Counted from the first letter of the stretch, positions 1-12,913 are shown. The stretch: 42,301 bases of DNA from an uncultured Solirubrobacterales bacterium (GCA_903821395.1 CAIJLJ010000150.1:1-42301); one strand, 5' to 3'. Made by a program: numbers and translations. The notes: generated from the letters alone by a model not told the origin.

Positions 1-2636
<2,636 letters not shown>

Positions 2637-2643
2637 CTAAGCG

Positions 2644-3150
2644 CTACAGCGCTGCAGCCCACGCCCGCAACTCGGCGGCGTGGAGTTCGCCCAGCCCGGT
2701 GCTGGGTTCGGTCTGGACCAGAAGCGTCGGTCCAACGCGATCTGCCGCCCAATCTCGGCAAGCTTCGTCGAGCGCATCGTCGATCCAGGCCAGCGGACGC
2801 TCTGGCCCAGCAAAGTCGTCGATCGCCTGCAGTTTCCAGTGCGCGCGTGCTTTGCCTGGGTTGCGCTCGAACTGCAGAAACGGCAGATCACCGGGCAATC
2901 CCAGCCACTGCGGCAGGTAGTCGTTGGCCTTTTCCTCCCAGCCGGTGCACCAAACAAGCTCGAAATGATCGCCTAGGTCAGGCAGGTGCTGGGCGGCGTG
3001 GGCCGAACAGAGATGAAGTATTCCGTCGACGTGCAGCCACTCTCCTTCTGGCGGAGCGTCGGGACTAAAGCCAAATAGCGATATGACCCCGTCAACATCG
3101 ACGAGCAACAGTGGTTTGCCTGAATCTGGGTTGCTCTCGGCTGCGCTCAT
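2644..3150 (-). CDS. HAD-like hydrolase-fold protein, function unknown
   Basis: This is a small 168-residue protein of the haloacid dehalogenase fold. The N-terminus carries DVDGVI with the two expected aspartates at residues 18 and 20. This is followed by a VWCTGWEE segment (motif II-like threonine) and a WIDDALDE segment near the C-terminus that fits the acidic motif IV. There is no large cap insertion, and no substrate can be named. I chose the ATG at 3150; a longer frame from 3207 would overlap the divergent membrane protein gene. A GATACT element sits 10 nt before the chosen start and could be a weak -10. It converges on rpoC with a 7-nt gap. Confidence 0.75.
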   Translation of the reverse strand: MSAAESNPDSGKPLLLVDVDGVISLFGFSPDAPPEGEWLHVDGILHLCSAHAAQHLPDLGDHFELVWCTGWEEKANDYLPQWLGLPGDLPFLQFERNPGKARAHWKLQAIDDFAGPERPLAWIDDALDEACRDWAADRVGPTLLVQTEPSTGLGELHAAELRAWAAAL

Positions 3151-3198
3151 CACAGCCCGCAGTATCGCCCAACCACGCAGATCGACGCGCCAACGCTG

Positions 3199-4065
3199 AT
3201 GCTCCATCTCGGCCTACTGATCGCGCTACTGAGCGCGCTGATGATGAACCTCGCGTTCTTCTTCAAGTTCCGTGGCGCCCGCGTGGCACCACGCGTTGAT
3301 CTGCTCCACCCGATTGCTAGCGCGATCGCGCTCTGGCGATCAAAGTGGTTCGCGATTGGAATGGTCGTCGGGCTGATCGCGTGGGGGATGCACGTCGCAG
3401 CTTTGACGATCGCTCCGCTGTCGTTGGTTCAGGCCGTGGTGGCGAGCGGCGTTGCCCTAGTGGCTGTGATGGCGGACAGGATTTTTGGGCTTAAGGTTGG
3501 CCGGCGACAGTGGTGGGGGCTCGCGCTGACGGCGGTGGGCCTTGCGCTGCTGGCGCTGACAATGCCAGCATCGATTGGCCCTTACGCCTCATATTCTGGC
3601 CCGCAGATGGCGCTGTTTGAGGCTGTTCTGCTGGCGGTCGGCGTAGTCCTGATCGTTGGCCCGCGGGCCGCCGGTGCTCGCACCGAGCACCATGGCATCG
3701 CCTTGGCGGCGGCCGCCGGGATTATGTTCGGCGCCTGCAACGTAAGTGTGAAGGCGCTGACCGGCACGCTTCCTGATGCCGGCCTTGCCGGAGTGATTAG
3801 CCCACCGATGGTGATCGCCGTACTGGCATCGATCGGTGCTTTCTACGCATCGGCTCGCAGCCTGCAGTTAGGCGGCGCGGTTGCTGTTATCGGTATCACC
3901 GGCACCGCCAGCAGCATCACTTGCGTCGCCGGCGGCATCTTGGTCTTCGGCGATCCGATGCCCGCTGATCTGCTTGGGATCCTTGTTCAAGCTTTGGCAT
4001 TCATACTCGTGATCGTCGCGTCGGCGCTGATTCCTGCCTCGCGCGCTGGCCAAATCTCCGCCTAA
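3199..4065 (+). CDS. multi-spanning membrane protein, DMT/NIPA-like transporter
   Basis: This is a 288-residue, very hydrophobic protein with about nine predicted membrane helices and short loops. The layout is a basic patch after the first helix (FKFRGARVAPR), paired hydrophobic segments, and an alanine-rich second half with a glycine/serine-rich stretch (GITGTASSITCVAGG). This resembles drug/metabolite transporter and NIPA-type magnesium transporter folds, but I see no motif that fixes the substrate. The start at 3199 follows the divergent HAD-like gene by 48 nt. It is followed 29 nt later by the aminotransferase, which appears to have its own promoter, so co-transcription is possible but not required. 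Confidence 0.75.
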   Translation: MLHLGLLIALLSALMMNLAFFFKFRGARVAPRVDLLHPIASAIALWRSKWFAIGMVVGLIAWGMHVAALTIAPLSLVQAVVASGVALVAVMADRIFGLKVGRRQWWGLALTAVGLALLALTMPASIGPYASYSGPQMALFEAVLLAVGVVLIVGPRAAGARTEHHGIALAAAAGIMFGACNVSVKALTGTLPDAGLAGVISPPMVIAVLASIGAFYASARSLQLGGAVAVIGITGTASSITCVAGGILVFGDPMPADLLGILVQALAFILVIVASALIPASRAGQISA

Positions 4066-4080
4066 GTCGCTGCAGGGCTG

Positions 4081-4086
4081 TAACGT
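4081..4086 (+). promoter_or_regulatory. -10 element (TAACGT) of the aminotransferase gene
   Basis: TAACGT matches the actinobacterial TANNNT -10 consensus and ends 8 nt before the ATG at 4095. Transcription would begin at or within a few bases of the start codon, giving a leaderless mRNA. No clear -35 is visible. Confidence 0.5.
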
Positions 4087-4094
4087 AGAGGCCT

Positions 4095-5477
4095 ATGGCT
4101 ACTACTTCCAGCAGCATGACCTCAGAACAACTGCAGGAGCTTGCTAACAGGCACCTCTGGCTGCACTTCAGCCGGATGGGCGCCTACCAGCGCGGCGAAG
4201 AGATCCCGATCATCGTCCGCGGTGACGGTTGCTACGTCTGGGACGACCACGGAAACCGCTACATCGACGCCCTGAGCTCGCTCTACTGCGTCAACATCGG
4301 CCATGGCCGCGCAGATATCGCCCAGGCAGGCGCCGACCAGGCGAAGGAGCTTGGCTTCTTCACCAACTGGTCGTACGCCCACCCGAAGTCGATCGAGCTC
4401 GCGGCGAAGGTCGCTTCGCTGGCCCCCGGCGACCTCAACCGCGTCTTCTTCACCTCCGGCGGCGGCGAGTCAGTCGAATCCGCGCTGAAGCTCTCGCGCC
4501 AGTACCACAAGCTGACCGGTAATCCGAACAAGACAAAGATAATCGCCCGCAATATCGCGTACCACGGCACGACGATGGGCGCGCTCGCTGCGACCGGCCT
4601 CACCTACGCCCGTCAGCCTTATGAGCCGCTGATGCCGGGCGGCTGTCACGTGCCCAACACCAACCTTTACCGCTTGCCTCCGGGATACGGCGCCGAGAAC
4701 CTCGCTGAGGCGATCGTCGAGCAGATTGAGTTTGAGGGCCCCGACACGGTTGCGGCCGTGATCCTCGAGCCGGTCCAAAACGCTGGCGGCTGCTTCGTTC
4801 CGCCGGACGGCTACTTCCAGCGCGTGCGCGAGATCTGCGACGAATACAACTGCCTGATGATCTCTGACGAGGTGATCTGCTCTTGGGGTCGCCTTGGTGA
4901 ATGGTTCGGCGCGCAGCGCTTCGGCTACCAGCCCGACATCATCACGACCGCCAAGGGCCTAACTTCGTCTTACGCCTCGATGGGCGCGATGATCGCCTCT
5001 GATCGCCTAATGGAGCCGTTCCTCGAGGGCAACAACTCGTTCGTCCACGGCTTTACCTTTGGCGGCCATCCGATCGCCTCTGCCGTCGCACTGGCAAATA
5101 TCCAAGCGATGGAGGACGAAGAGGTAATCGAAAACGTGCGCGAGAATGAGGGTTATCTTCGCGCGATGCTGGAGTCGATGATGGACATTCCGATCGTCGG
5201 CGACGTCCGCGGCGCTGGATACTTCCACGCGATCGAACTGGTCAAGAACCGCGAAACGCGAGAAACCTTCAACGACGAAGAGTCGGAGGATCTGCTCCGC
5301 GGCTACCTCACCGGCGAGCTCTACGGAAATGGCCTCATCTGCCGCTCCGATGATCGCGGCGACCCCGTCGTTCAGTTTGCGCCGCCGTTGATTGCCGGCC
5401 GAGAGGTGATCGATGAGATTGGCTCGATTCTGCGGCCGGTGCTGGAAGGTGCCAGCGAGCGGCTCGGGCTCCAATGA
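4095..5477 (+). CDS. class III (omega) aminotransferase, PLP-dependent
   Basis: This is a 460-residue fold-type I transaminase of class III. The PLP phosphate region is SGGGESVESALKL (residues 121-133), followed by YHGTTMGALAATG. The aspartate that contacts the pyridine nitrogen is in ISDEV (D258), and the Schiff-base lysine is in TTAKGLT (K287). The family includes beta-alanine:pyruvate, taurine:pyruvate, diamine and GABA transaminases; sequence reading alone does not decide the amino donor. The stop overlaps the alanine dehydrogenase start by 4 nt (ATGA). This coupling suggests an alanine/pyruvate-linked reaction, with the dehydrogenase turning over the alanine formed or supplying it. Confidence 0.9.
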   Translation: MATTSSSMTSEQLQELANRHLWLHFSRMGAYQRGEEIPIIVRGDGCYVWDDHGNRYIDALSSLYCVNIGHGRADIAQAGADQAKELGFFTNWSYAHPKSIELAAKVASLAPGDLNRVFFTSGGGESVESALKLSRQYHKLTGNPNKTKIIARNIAYHGTTMGALAATGLTYARQPYEPLMPGGCHVPNTNLYRLPPGYGAENLAEAIVEQIEFEGPDTVAAVILEPVQNAGGCFVPPDGYFQRVREICDEYNCLMISDEVICSWGRLGEWFGAQRFGYQPDIITTAKGLTSSYASMGAMIASDRLMEPFLEGNNSFVHGFTFGGHPIASAVALANIQAMEDEEVIENVRENEGYLRAMLESMMDIPIVGDVRGAGYFHAIELVKNRETRETFNDEESEDLLRGYLTGELYGNGLICRSDDRGDPVVQFAPPLIAGREVIDEIGSILRPVLEGASERLGLQ

Positions 5478-6607
5478 AAGTTGGCGTCCCTTCTGAGATA
5501 AAGGTCGACGAATATCGCGTGGCGATCACGCCCTCGGGGGTGCGCGAGCTGACTGCCCATGGCCACAGCGTCGTTATTGAGAAGGGCGCCGGCGAGGGCT
5601 CGGCGATCAGCGACGCCGAGTACGTCGAGCAGGGCGCAGAGATGCTGGAGGGCGCCGACGCCGTCTTCGCTCAGGCCGACATGATCCTGAAGGTGAAGGA
5701 GCCTCAGGCTGAGGAGGTTGCGCGGCTGCGGCCGGGCCAAGTTCTCTTCACTTATCTGCACCTCGCTCCAGACCCAGAGCTGACGGCCGGCCTCGTCGCT
5801 TCAGGCGCCACCTGCGTCGCCTACGAGACGGTCGAGGATTCTGACGGGCGTCTGCCGCTTTTGGCACCGATGAGCGAGATCGCTGGCAAGATCGCTACCC
5901 AGGCTGGCGCGTTCATGCTCGAGAAGCCGCTCGGAGGCCGCGGCCTTCTGCTCGGCGGAGTCCCAGGAGTTGCAGCCGGCAAGGTGATGGTGATCGGCGG
6001 CGGCGTCGTAGGTCAGAACGCCGCTGATATCGCCGTTGGAATGGGCGCTGAGGTCTACATTTACGACCGCAACATCGATCGGCTGCGCGAGCTTGAACCG
6101 CTGATGAAGGGCCTCGTTTCAACCTGCTTTGCGTCGACGCTCGAGATCGAGCAGCGACTCCCTGATATGGACCTTGTCGTTGGCGCCGTGCTTGTCAAGG
6201 GAGGCAAGGCGCCGCACGTGATCACGCGTGAGCAGCTGAGTCTGATGAAACCTGGCTCGGTTCTCGTTGATGTCGCGATCGACCAAGGCGGTTGCTTTGA
6301 AACATCGAAGGCAACAACCCACACCGATCCAACCTACGTCGTCGACGGGGTCACCCATTACTGCGTTGCCAACATGCCTGGGGCGGTCCCAATTACCAGT
6401 ACCTGGGCACTGACCAATGCGACGATGCCGTTCGTGCTGAAGCTCGCCGACCTTGGCGTTCACGGCGCGCTCCGCTCTGATCCAGGGTTTATGAAGGGAC
6501 TTAACGTCGCTGCCGGGCGGGTCACCTACGAGCCTGTAGCTGAGGACCAAGGCCTAAGCCATATTGCGCCAGAAGAGGCACTGGAGCTGGTCGCGCAAGC
6601 GGCCTGA
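5474..6607 (+). CDS. ald: alanine dehydrogenase
   Basis: This NAD-dependent enzyme interconverts L-alanine and pyruvate plus ammonia. It has 377 residues, the normal family length. The catalytic residues known from this family are in place: K75 in KVKEP, H96 in TYLHLAPD and D270 in VAIDQGG. The Rossmann dinucleotide motif GGGVVG is at 175-180, with an acidic residue (D198) after the second strand as expected for NAD. It overlaps the class III aminotransferase by 4 nt and its stop is only 51 nt before rpsL. That placement next to the str operon is unusual. Confidence 0.96.
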   Translation: MKVGVPSEIKVDEYRVAITPSGVRELTAHGHSVVIEKGAGEGSAISDAEYVEQGAEMLEGADAVFAQADMILKVKEPQAEEVARLRPGQVLFTYLHLAPDPELTAGLVASGATCVAYETVEDSDGRLPLLAPMSEIAGKIATQAGAFMLEKPLGGRGLLLGGVPGVAAGKVMVIGGGVVGQNAADIAVGMGAEVYIYDRNIDRLRELEPLMKGLVSTCFASTLEIEQRLPDMDLVVGAVLVKGGKAPHVITREQLSLMKPGSVLVDVAIDQGGCFETSKATTHTDPTYVVDGVTHYCVANMPGAVPITSTWALTNATMPFVLKLADLGVHGALRSDPGFMKGLNVAAGRVTYEPVAEDQGLSHIAPEEALELVAQAA

Positions 6608-6642
6608 TTGCTGCTCCAGCCTCATTTTCCGCGCTTCGCTGC

Positions 6643-6648
6643 TAACCT
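6643..6648 (+). promoter_or_regulatory. -10 element (TAACCT) of the str operon
   Basis: TAACCT fits TANNNT and ends 10 nt before the rpsL ATG at 6659. The sequence between it and the start has no Shine-Dalgarno motif, so the first gene of the str operon may be translated from a leaderless or near-leaderless mRNA. Confidence 0.45.
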
Positions 6649-6658
6649 CCTGCGCTGC

Positions 6659-7054
6659 ATGCCAACCACTAGCCAACTTATTCGCAAGGGCCGCACGCCC
6701 AAGCCGAAGAAGCTCTCGACGCCCGGACTTAAGTCCGGCAAAGGCCGTAAGACGAAGGTTGCTGCTCCGCAGCGCCGTGGCGTCTGCACCCGCGTCTACA
6801 CGACTACGCCGAAGAAGCCGAACTCAGCGCTGCGCAAGGTGGCTCGTGTTCGCATCACCGGCGGCGCCGAAGTAACCGCTTACATTCCAGGCGAAGGCCA
6901 CAACCTGCAGGAGCACTCGGTAGTGCTCGTCCGCGGTGGCCGTGTTAAGGATCTGCCAGGCGTCCGCTACAAGGTCGTCCGTGGAACGCTCGATGCCTCT
7001 GGCGTTAGCGACCGCAAACAATCCCGCAGCATGTACGGCGTAAAGAAGTCATAG
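6659..7054 (+). CDS. rpsL: 30S ribosomal protein S12
   Basis: This is decoding-centre protein S12, 131 residues. The start [12 protein letters not shown] is the conserved S12 N-terminus, so I use 6659 and not the in-frame TTG further upstream. The streptomycin-site segments are intact: [12 protein letters not shown] around residue 42 and the [13 protein letters not shown] region around residue 90, with lysines in both places that confer sensitivity in the wild type. It is the first gene of the str operon and is followed after 7 nt by rpsG. The short C-terminal YGVKKS is typical of the short (non-extended) S12. Confidence 0.98.
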   Translation: MPTTSQLIRKGRTPKPKKLSTPGLKSGKGRKTKVAAPQRRGVCTRVYTTTPKKPNSALRKVARVRITGGAEVTAYIPGEGHNLQEHSVVLVRGGRVKDLPGVRYKVVRGTLDASGVSDRKQSRSMYGVKKS

Positions 7055-7061
7055 AGAACTA

Positions 7062-7529
7062 ATGCGCCGTAACGCAGCCCAACTTCGCCCGGTACAGCCG
7101 GACCCGATCTACCGCTCGCGGCTTGTGCAGCAGGTCGTCAACAAGGTGATGCTCGACGGTAAGAAGTCGACCGCCGAAGCGATCGTCTATGACGCTCTCG
7201 CGATCCTCGCCGAGAAGAGCGGTAAGGACGCCGTTGAGGCGCTCGAAGAGTCGATCGTTTCACTCACTCCTTCGCTTGAAGTCCGTTCCCGCCGTGTAGG
7301 TGGCGCCACGTACCAGGTGCCGGTTGAGGTTCATGCTCGCCGCGCACGGACGCTCGCCGTCCGCTGGCTCGTTGAGTTCGCTCGCGCGCGCCGCGAGAAG
7401 ACGATGGCCCAGCGCCTTGCAGCCGAGCTACTTGAGGCTCAGACCCAGCAGGGTGGCGCTTACAAGCGCAAGGACGACATCTACCGCATGGCCCAGGCCA
7501 ACAAGGCCTTCGCGCACTACCGCTGGTAG
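7062..7529 (+). CDS. rpsG: 30S ribosomal protein S7
   Basis: This is S7, 155 residues, the primary binder of the 3' major domain of 16S rRNA and an organiser of the 30S head. It has the conserved family segments [41 protein letters not shown] and [20 protein letters not shown]. The usual C-terminal [21 protein letters not shown] is complete. It follows rpsL by 7 nt. Unlike the classical str operon, it is separated from fusA by 257 nt that include a terminator. Confidence 0.98.
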   Translation: MRRNAAQLRPVQPDPIYRSRLVQQVVNKVMLDGKKSTAEAIVYDALAILAEKSGKDAVEALEESIVSLTPSLEVRSRRVGGATYQVPVEVHARRARTLAVRWLVEFARARREKTMAQRLAAELLEAQTQQGGAYKRKDDIYRMAQANKAFAHYRW

Positions 7530-7605
7530 TCGCCGCTCGCTCTGACTGTCCGCATCGGTCGCGCAGCGCCGTGCCCAGCCCGGCAGAATTGCTTCGAGCC
7601 TTTGC

Positions 7606-7611
7606 TAGTAT
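7606..7611 (+). promoter_or_regulatory. candidate -10 element (TAGTAT) for the fusA leader
   Basis: TAGTAT fits the TANNNT consensus and lies in the 257-nt gap between rpsG and fusA. A transcript starting about 7 nt downstream (near 7618) would begin just before a 12-bp hairpin and run about 136 nt to an intrinsic terminator. No convincing -35 is seen. Confidence 0.4.
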
Positions 7612-7622
7612 CGGGCTTCGTT

Positions 7623-7657
7623 CGGTGTAGCGCGTTGTTGATTCTCGCGCTGCACCG
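7623..7657 (+). promoter_or_regulatory. stable stem-loop in the fusA leader
   Basis: The arms at 7623-7634 and 7646-7657 pair over 12 bp with a single G-T wobble and enclose an 11-nt loop. It lies 12 nt after the candidate -10 at 7606, so it would sit at the very 5' end of the fusA leader RNA. This could protect the RNA or form part of a regulatory leader. Confidence 0.6.
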
Positions 7658-7676
7658 GCGATTCGATTGCCTAAAG

Positions 7677-7697
7677 ATGGAACGATTTACGACATAG
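7677..7697 (+). other. possible six-codon leader peptide before fusA
   Basis: ATG GAA CGA TTT ACG ACA TAG encodes MERFTT between the leader hairpin and the intrinsic terminator. It has no strong Shine-Dalgarno sequence and no run of one codon, so it may be chance. It is recorded because its stop codon abuts a GCGCGC segment that can pair with GCGCGC at 7726-7731, next to the terminator stem. Confidence 0.15.
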
Positions 7698-7730
7698 CGC
7701 GCCGTTCAGGATCAGATTCTGCTGTGCGCG

Positions 7731-7753
7731 CGGGCCAGATTGGCCCGTTTTTT
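7731..7753 (+). terminator. intrinsic terminator/attenuator upstream of fusA
   Basis: CGGGCCA (7731-7737) pairs with TGGCCCG (7741-7747) around a three-base GAT loop and is followed directly by six T (7748-7753). This is the clearest terminator form in the window apart from the one after tuf. It lies 33 nt before the fusA ATG, so it must either end rpsL-rpsG or fusA-leader transcripts, or act as an attenuator. Confidence 0.75.
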
Positions 7754-7786
7754 GTTCTCTGAAGTAACGCAAGACCGAAGATTTTC

Positions 7787-9877
<2,091 letters not shown>

Positions 9878-9907
9878 ACGCGTAAGCGACGGTATTTAGG
9901 TAGATTT

Positions 9908-9936
9908 CCCTGGTCGTCCGGAAACGGTCATCAGGG
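9908..9936 (+). promoter_or_regulatory. intercistronic hairpin between fusA and tuf
   Basis: CCCTGGT (9908-9914) pairs with ATCAGGG (9930-9936), with one G-T wobble. Inside, CCG-GAAA-CGG forms a small stem capped by a GNRA tetraloop. There is no T-run, so it is not an intrinsic terminator; it could be a processing or stability element ahead of tuf. Confidence 0.4.
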
Positions 9937-9968
9937 CCTATTCGACAGACAGACAGGAGCAAAGAGCG

Positions 9969-11153
9969 GTGTCTAAGGAGAAGTTCGAACGCGACAAACC
10001 CCACGTGAATGTCGGAACCATTGGTCACATCGACCATGGCAAGACCACGTTGACCGCAGCCATCACCACGGTGCTGGCTGAAAAGTCCGGCGGAGAAGCT
10101 AAAAGCTTCACGGAGATCGACAACGCCCCTGAGGAGAAGGAACGCGGGATTACGATCTCGACCTCACACGTTGAATACGAGACCGAGAACCGCCATTACG
10201 CCCACGTTGACTGCCCGGGCCACGCTGACTATGTGAAGAACATGATCACCGGTGCCGCGCAGATGGACGGGGCAATCCTCGTTGTATCGGCCGCCGATGG
10301 CCCGATGCCACAGACCCGCGAGCACATTCTGCTCGCCCGTCAGGTTGGCGTCCCGTACATCGTCGTCTTCCTCAACAAGGCCGACATGGTCGACGACGAG
10401 GAGCTCCTTGAGCTCGTCGAGGTCGAGGTCCGGGATCTACTCAACGAGTACGACTTCCCAGGCGACGACGTGCCATTTGTTACCGGTTCAGCGCTCAAGG
10501 CGCTCGAAGGCGACGAGGCTTACAAGGAGAAGATCGTTGAGCTCGCAGCTGCGCTCGACGATTACATCCCTCAGCCAGTTCGTGAGCTTGATAAGCCGTT
10601 CCTGATGCCGGTTGAGGATGTCTTCTCAATTACCGGTCGCGGAACCGTGGCCACGGGTCGTATCGAGCAGGGTGTCGTCAAGACCGGCGATGAGGTTGAG
10701 ATCGTGGGAATCACCGACACGACCAAGACAGTCATCACCGGCGTCGAGATGTTCCGCAAGTTGCTCGACGACGGCCAAGCTGGCGACAACGTTGGCTGCC
10801 TGCTGCGTGGTACCGACCGCGAGGAGATTCAGCGCGGCCAGGTTCTATGCAAGCCGGGCTCAATTACTCCGCACACCAAGTTCAAGGCTGAGGTTTACGT
10901 GCTGAAGAAGGAAGAGGGTGGTCGTCACACTCCATTCTTCACCGGCTACAGGCCGCAGTTCTACTTCCGTACGACCGATGTAACCGGTTCAGCCCATCTG
11001 CCTGAAGGGGTCGAGATGGTCATGCCTGGCGACAACGTCGCAATGGAGATCGATCTGATTCAGCCGATCGCGATGGACAAGGGCCTGCGCTTCGCAATTC
11101 GCGAAGGCGGCCGTACTGTCGGCTCAGGAGTTGTGACCGACATCATCGAGTAA
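9969..11153 (+). CDS. tuf: translation elongation factor Tu
   Basis: This is EF-Tu, 394 residues, which delivers aminoacyl-tRNA to the ribosome. The start is GTG, placed 9 nt after a good Shine-Dalgarno sequence (AGGAG, 9955-9959). GTPase motifs are GHIDHGKT (19-26), DCPGH (81-85) and NKAD (136-139). Domain II and III segments such as [13 protein letters not shown] and the C-terminal [14 protein letters not shown] are intact. It ends the str cluster; two hairpins follow. No second tuf copy is in the window. Confidence 0.98.
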   Translation: MSKEKFERDKPHVNVGTIGHIDHGKTTLTAAITTVLAEKSGGEAKSFTEIDNAPEEKERGITISTSHVEYETENRHYAHVDCPGHADYVKNMITGAAQMDGAILVVSAADGPMPQTREHILLARQVGVPYIVVFLNKADMVDDEELLELVEVEVRDLLNEYDFPGDDVPFVTGSALKALEGDEAYKEKIVELAAALDDYIPQPVRELDKPFLMPVEDVFSITGRGTVATGRIEQGVVKTGDEVEIVGITDTTKTVITGVEMFRKLLDDGQAGDNVGCLLRGTDREEIQRGQVLCKPGSITPHTKFKAEVYVLKKEEGGRHTPFFTGYRPQFYFRTTDVTGSAHLPEGVEMVMPGDNVAMEIDLIQPIAMDKGLRFAIREGGRTVGSGVVTDIIE

Positions 11154-11164
11154 CACCGTGAACA

Positions 11165-11210
11165 GGGCGGCGCTCTGCAACTAGTGCAGGGCCCGCCCGG
11201 TCGCGTTTTT
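11165..11210 (+). terminator. long hairpin after tuf, offset T-run
   Basis: The left arm 11165-11179 pairs with 11185-11198 over 14 bp with a single bulged C and a five-base ACTAG loop. A run of five T occurs at 11206-11210, seven bases past the stem, so it is a strong structure but not an ideal terminator. It may be a processing or protective 3' hairpin in front of the second terminator. Confidence 0.5.
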
Positions 11211-11236
11211 CATCCGATACGACCAACGCAGCCTGT

Positions 11237-11273
11237 AGGGCGAAGCCCGCTCGTTTGAGCCTTCGCCCTTTTT
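11237..11273 (+). terminator. intrinsic terminator between str and S10 operons
   Basis: AGGGCGAAG (11237-11245) pairs perfectly with CTTCGCCCT (11261-11269). An inner GCTC/GAGC stem lies within the loop, and five T finish the element. It closes the str cluster and makes the S10 operon an independent transcription unit. Confidence 0.85.
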
Positions 11274-11331
11274 GGCCGTCAGCAGCGCCAGATAATCGGC
11301 AGCATAAACAGAGGAAATTTGTACCCACCAA

Positions 11332-11658
11332 ATGGCAGTAGCAACTCAAAATAAGATTCGGATTCGGCTCAAGGCCTACGACCACTCGGCAATCGAGACG
11401 GCGGCCAAGGAGATCGTTGAGACGGCCACGCGCACCGGCGCGTCGGTTACCGGACCGGTTCCACTGCCGACCGAGAAGAACGTCTACTGCGTGATCCGTT
11501 CGCCGTTCAAAGACAAGGACTCGCGCGAGCACTTCGAGATCCGTACCCACAAGCGTCTGATTGACATTCATCAGCCGACTCCCAAGACCGTTGATTCGCT
11601 TCAGCGCCTCGATCAGCTGCCAGCCGGCGTTGACATCGAGATCCGGCTCGCAGGTTAG
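11332..11658 (+). CDS. rpsJ: 30S ribosomal protein S10
   Basis: This is S10 (NusE), 108 residues, a 30S head protein that also joins NusB in antitermination complexes. The core begins [11 protein letters not shown], preceded by a short MAVATQN. Family segments [39 protein letters not shown] are present. The GAGGAA at 11311 is 15 nt before the ATG, too far for a normal Shine-Dalgarno sequence. It opens the S10 operon, 58 nt after the terminator, and rplC follows after 8 nt. Confidence 0.97.
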   Translation: MAVATQNKIRIRLKAYDHSAIETAAKEIVETATRTGASVTGPVPLPTEKNVYCVIRSPFKDKDSREHFEIRTHKRLIDIHQPTPKTVDSLQRLDQLPAGVDIEIRLAG

Positions 11659-11666
11659 GTATTTCG

Positions 11667-12284
11667 ATGGCCGCGATCCTCGCCAAGAAGCTCGGTATGA
11701 CCCAACTCTTCATGGATGATGGCCGCGTTGAGCGCGTCACTGTGCTCGAGGCAGGGCCCTGCCCAGTGACGGCGGTTCGCAGCAGCGACGACGATGGCTA
11801 CGACGCCGTGCAGCTCGCATTCGGCGAGACGAAAGAGAAGCACCTCAGCAAGCCTGAGCTAGGCCACTTGAAGGCCGCCAAGGTTGGCGCCTACAAGCAC
11901 CTCGTTGAGTTCCGCGATGAGCGCGGAGAGCTGAACGTTGGCGACACCGTCACCGCCGACGCGTTTGAGGCCGGCGACAAGGTCAAGGTTGCGGGCGTTT
12001 CAAAGGGCAAAGGCTTCCAGGGCACGATCAAGCGCCACAACTTCAGCCGCGGTCCGTCTTCGCACGGCTCGCACAACGTCCGTGCCCCAGGTTCGATCGG
12101 CGCTTCGGCTTGGCCGGCTCGCGTCTTTAAGGGCATTCGTGGCCCCGGCCAGATGGGTAACAAGCGCGCGACCCAGCGCGGCCTGACGATCGTCCGCGTT
12201 GACGCGGCCGACAACCTGATTCTTCTTCGCGGCGCCGTTCCTGGCGCTACCGGTGCTTTGGTGGAGGTGCGTAGCGATGGCTGA
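11667..12284 (+). CDS. rplC: 50S ribosomal protein L3
   Basis: This is L3, 205 residues, one of the early 50S assembly proteins, reaching toward the peptidyl transferase centre. It starts MAAILAKKLGMTQLF, the standard N-terminus. The central loop HNFSRGPSSHGSHNVRAPGSIG and the GQMGNKRATQRGLTIVRVD segment are conserved. The last 8 nt overlap rplD, so translation of the two is probably coupled. There is no unusual extension. Confidence 0.97.
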   Translation: MAAILAKKLGMTQLFMDDGRVERVTVLEAGPCPVTAVRSSDDDGYDAVQLAFGETKEKHLSKPELGHLKAAKVGAYKHLVEFRDERGELNVGDTVTADAFEAGDKVKVAGVSKGKGFQGTIKRHNFSRGPSSHGSHNVRAPGSIGASAWPARVFKGIRGPGQMGNKRATQRGLTIVRVDAADNLILLRGAVPGATGALVEVRSDG

Positions 12285-12912
12285 CGCTCCGATCCTTGGC
12301 GCCACTACGAAGCTCAAGCTCGACGAGGCAATTTTCGGCGAGGGGCTCAATAAGTCTTTGATCCACGAATCGGTTCGCGCTGAGCTAAACGCTCGCCGCC
12401 GCGGAACAGCTGCAACAAAGACTCGCGGCCTTGTATCCGGCGGCGGCGCTAAGCCTTGGCGCCAGAAGGGCACCGGCCGCGCCCGCGCCGGTTCCTCACG
12501 CTCACCAATTTGGACCGGCGGTGGCGTCACCTTCGGCCCGCAGCCACGCTCTTACACCTTCAAGGTCAATCGCAAGGAACGTCGCGCCGCTCTGCGTAGC
12601 GCGCTTTCGCTTCATGCCGATCGTGGTTCACTTGCTGGCGTTGATCCCGCTGCCTTCGCTGCGCCTTCGACCAAGCAGGCTGCGGCTCTGCTTAAGGACT
12701 GGGGTTCAGAGAGCTCAGTCCTCGTTGTTGTCGGAGCCGATGAGGCCAACATCGCACTCTCTTTCCGCAACATTGACCGCGTGAACGTTCTCGCCGCCTC
12801 AGAGGCTGGCGTGGCCGACATCGTCAACGCTGCGCGGCTGGTCGTCAGCCAAGTTGGGCTTGACGAGCTCGGCGGCCGTCTCTCGGCCGAGCGCACCGGA
12901 GAGGTTGCCTGA
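12277..12912 (+). CDS. rplD: 50S ribosomal protein L4
   Basis: This is L4, 211 residues, lining the peptide exit tunnel. The start at 12277 is chosen because a GGAGG lies at 12263-12267, 9 nt upstream, and because MADAPI leads straight into the L4 fold; the earlier in-frame start falls inside rplC. The tunnel loop GGGAKPWRQKGTGRARAGSSRSPIWTGGG is intact, and the C-terminal half carries the globular domain. It overlaps rplC by 8 nt and is followed one base later by rplW. In enterobacteria L4 autoregulates the S10 operon; I see no matching leader structure here. Confidence 0.97.
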   Translation: MADAPILGATTKLKLDEAIFGEGLNKSLIHESVRAELNARRRGTAATKTRGLVSGGGAKPWRQKGTGRARAGSSRSPIWTGGGVTFGPQPRSYTFKVNRKERRAALRSALSLHADRGSLAGVDPAAFAAPSTKQAAALLKDWGSESSVLVVVGADEANIALSFRNIDRVNVLAASEAGVADIVNAARLVVSQVGLDELGGRLSAERTGEVA

Positions 12913-12913
12913 G

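Noticed and set aside
6608-6658. Upstream TTG start for rpsL adding 17 residues
   Set aside because: The conserved S12 N-terminus begins at the ATG 6659, and a -10 element overlaps the proposed extension.
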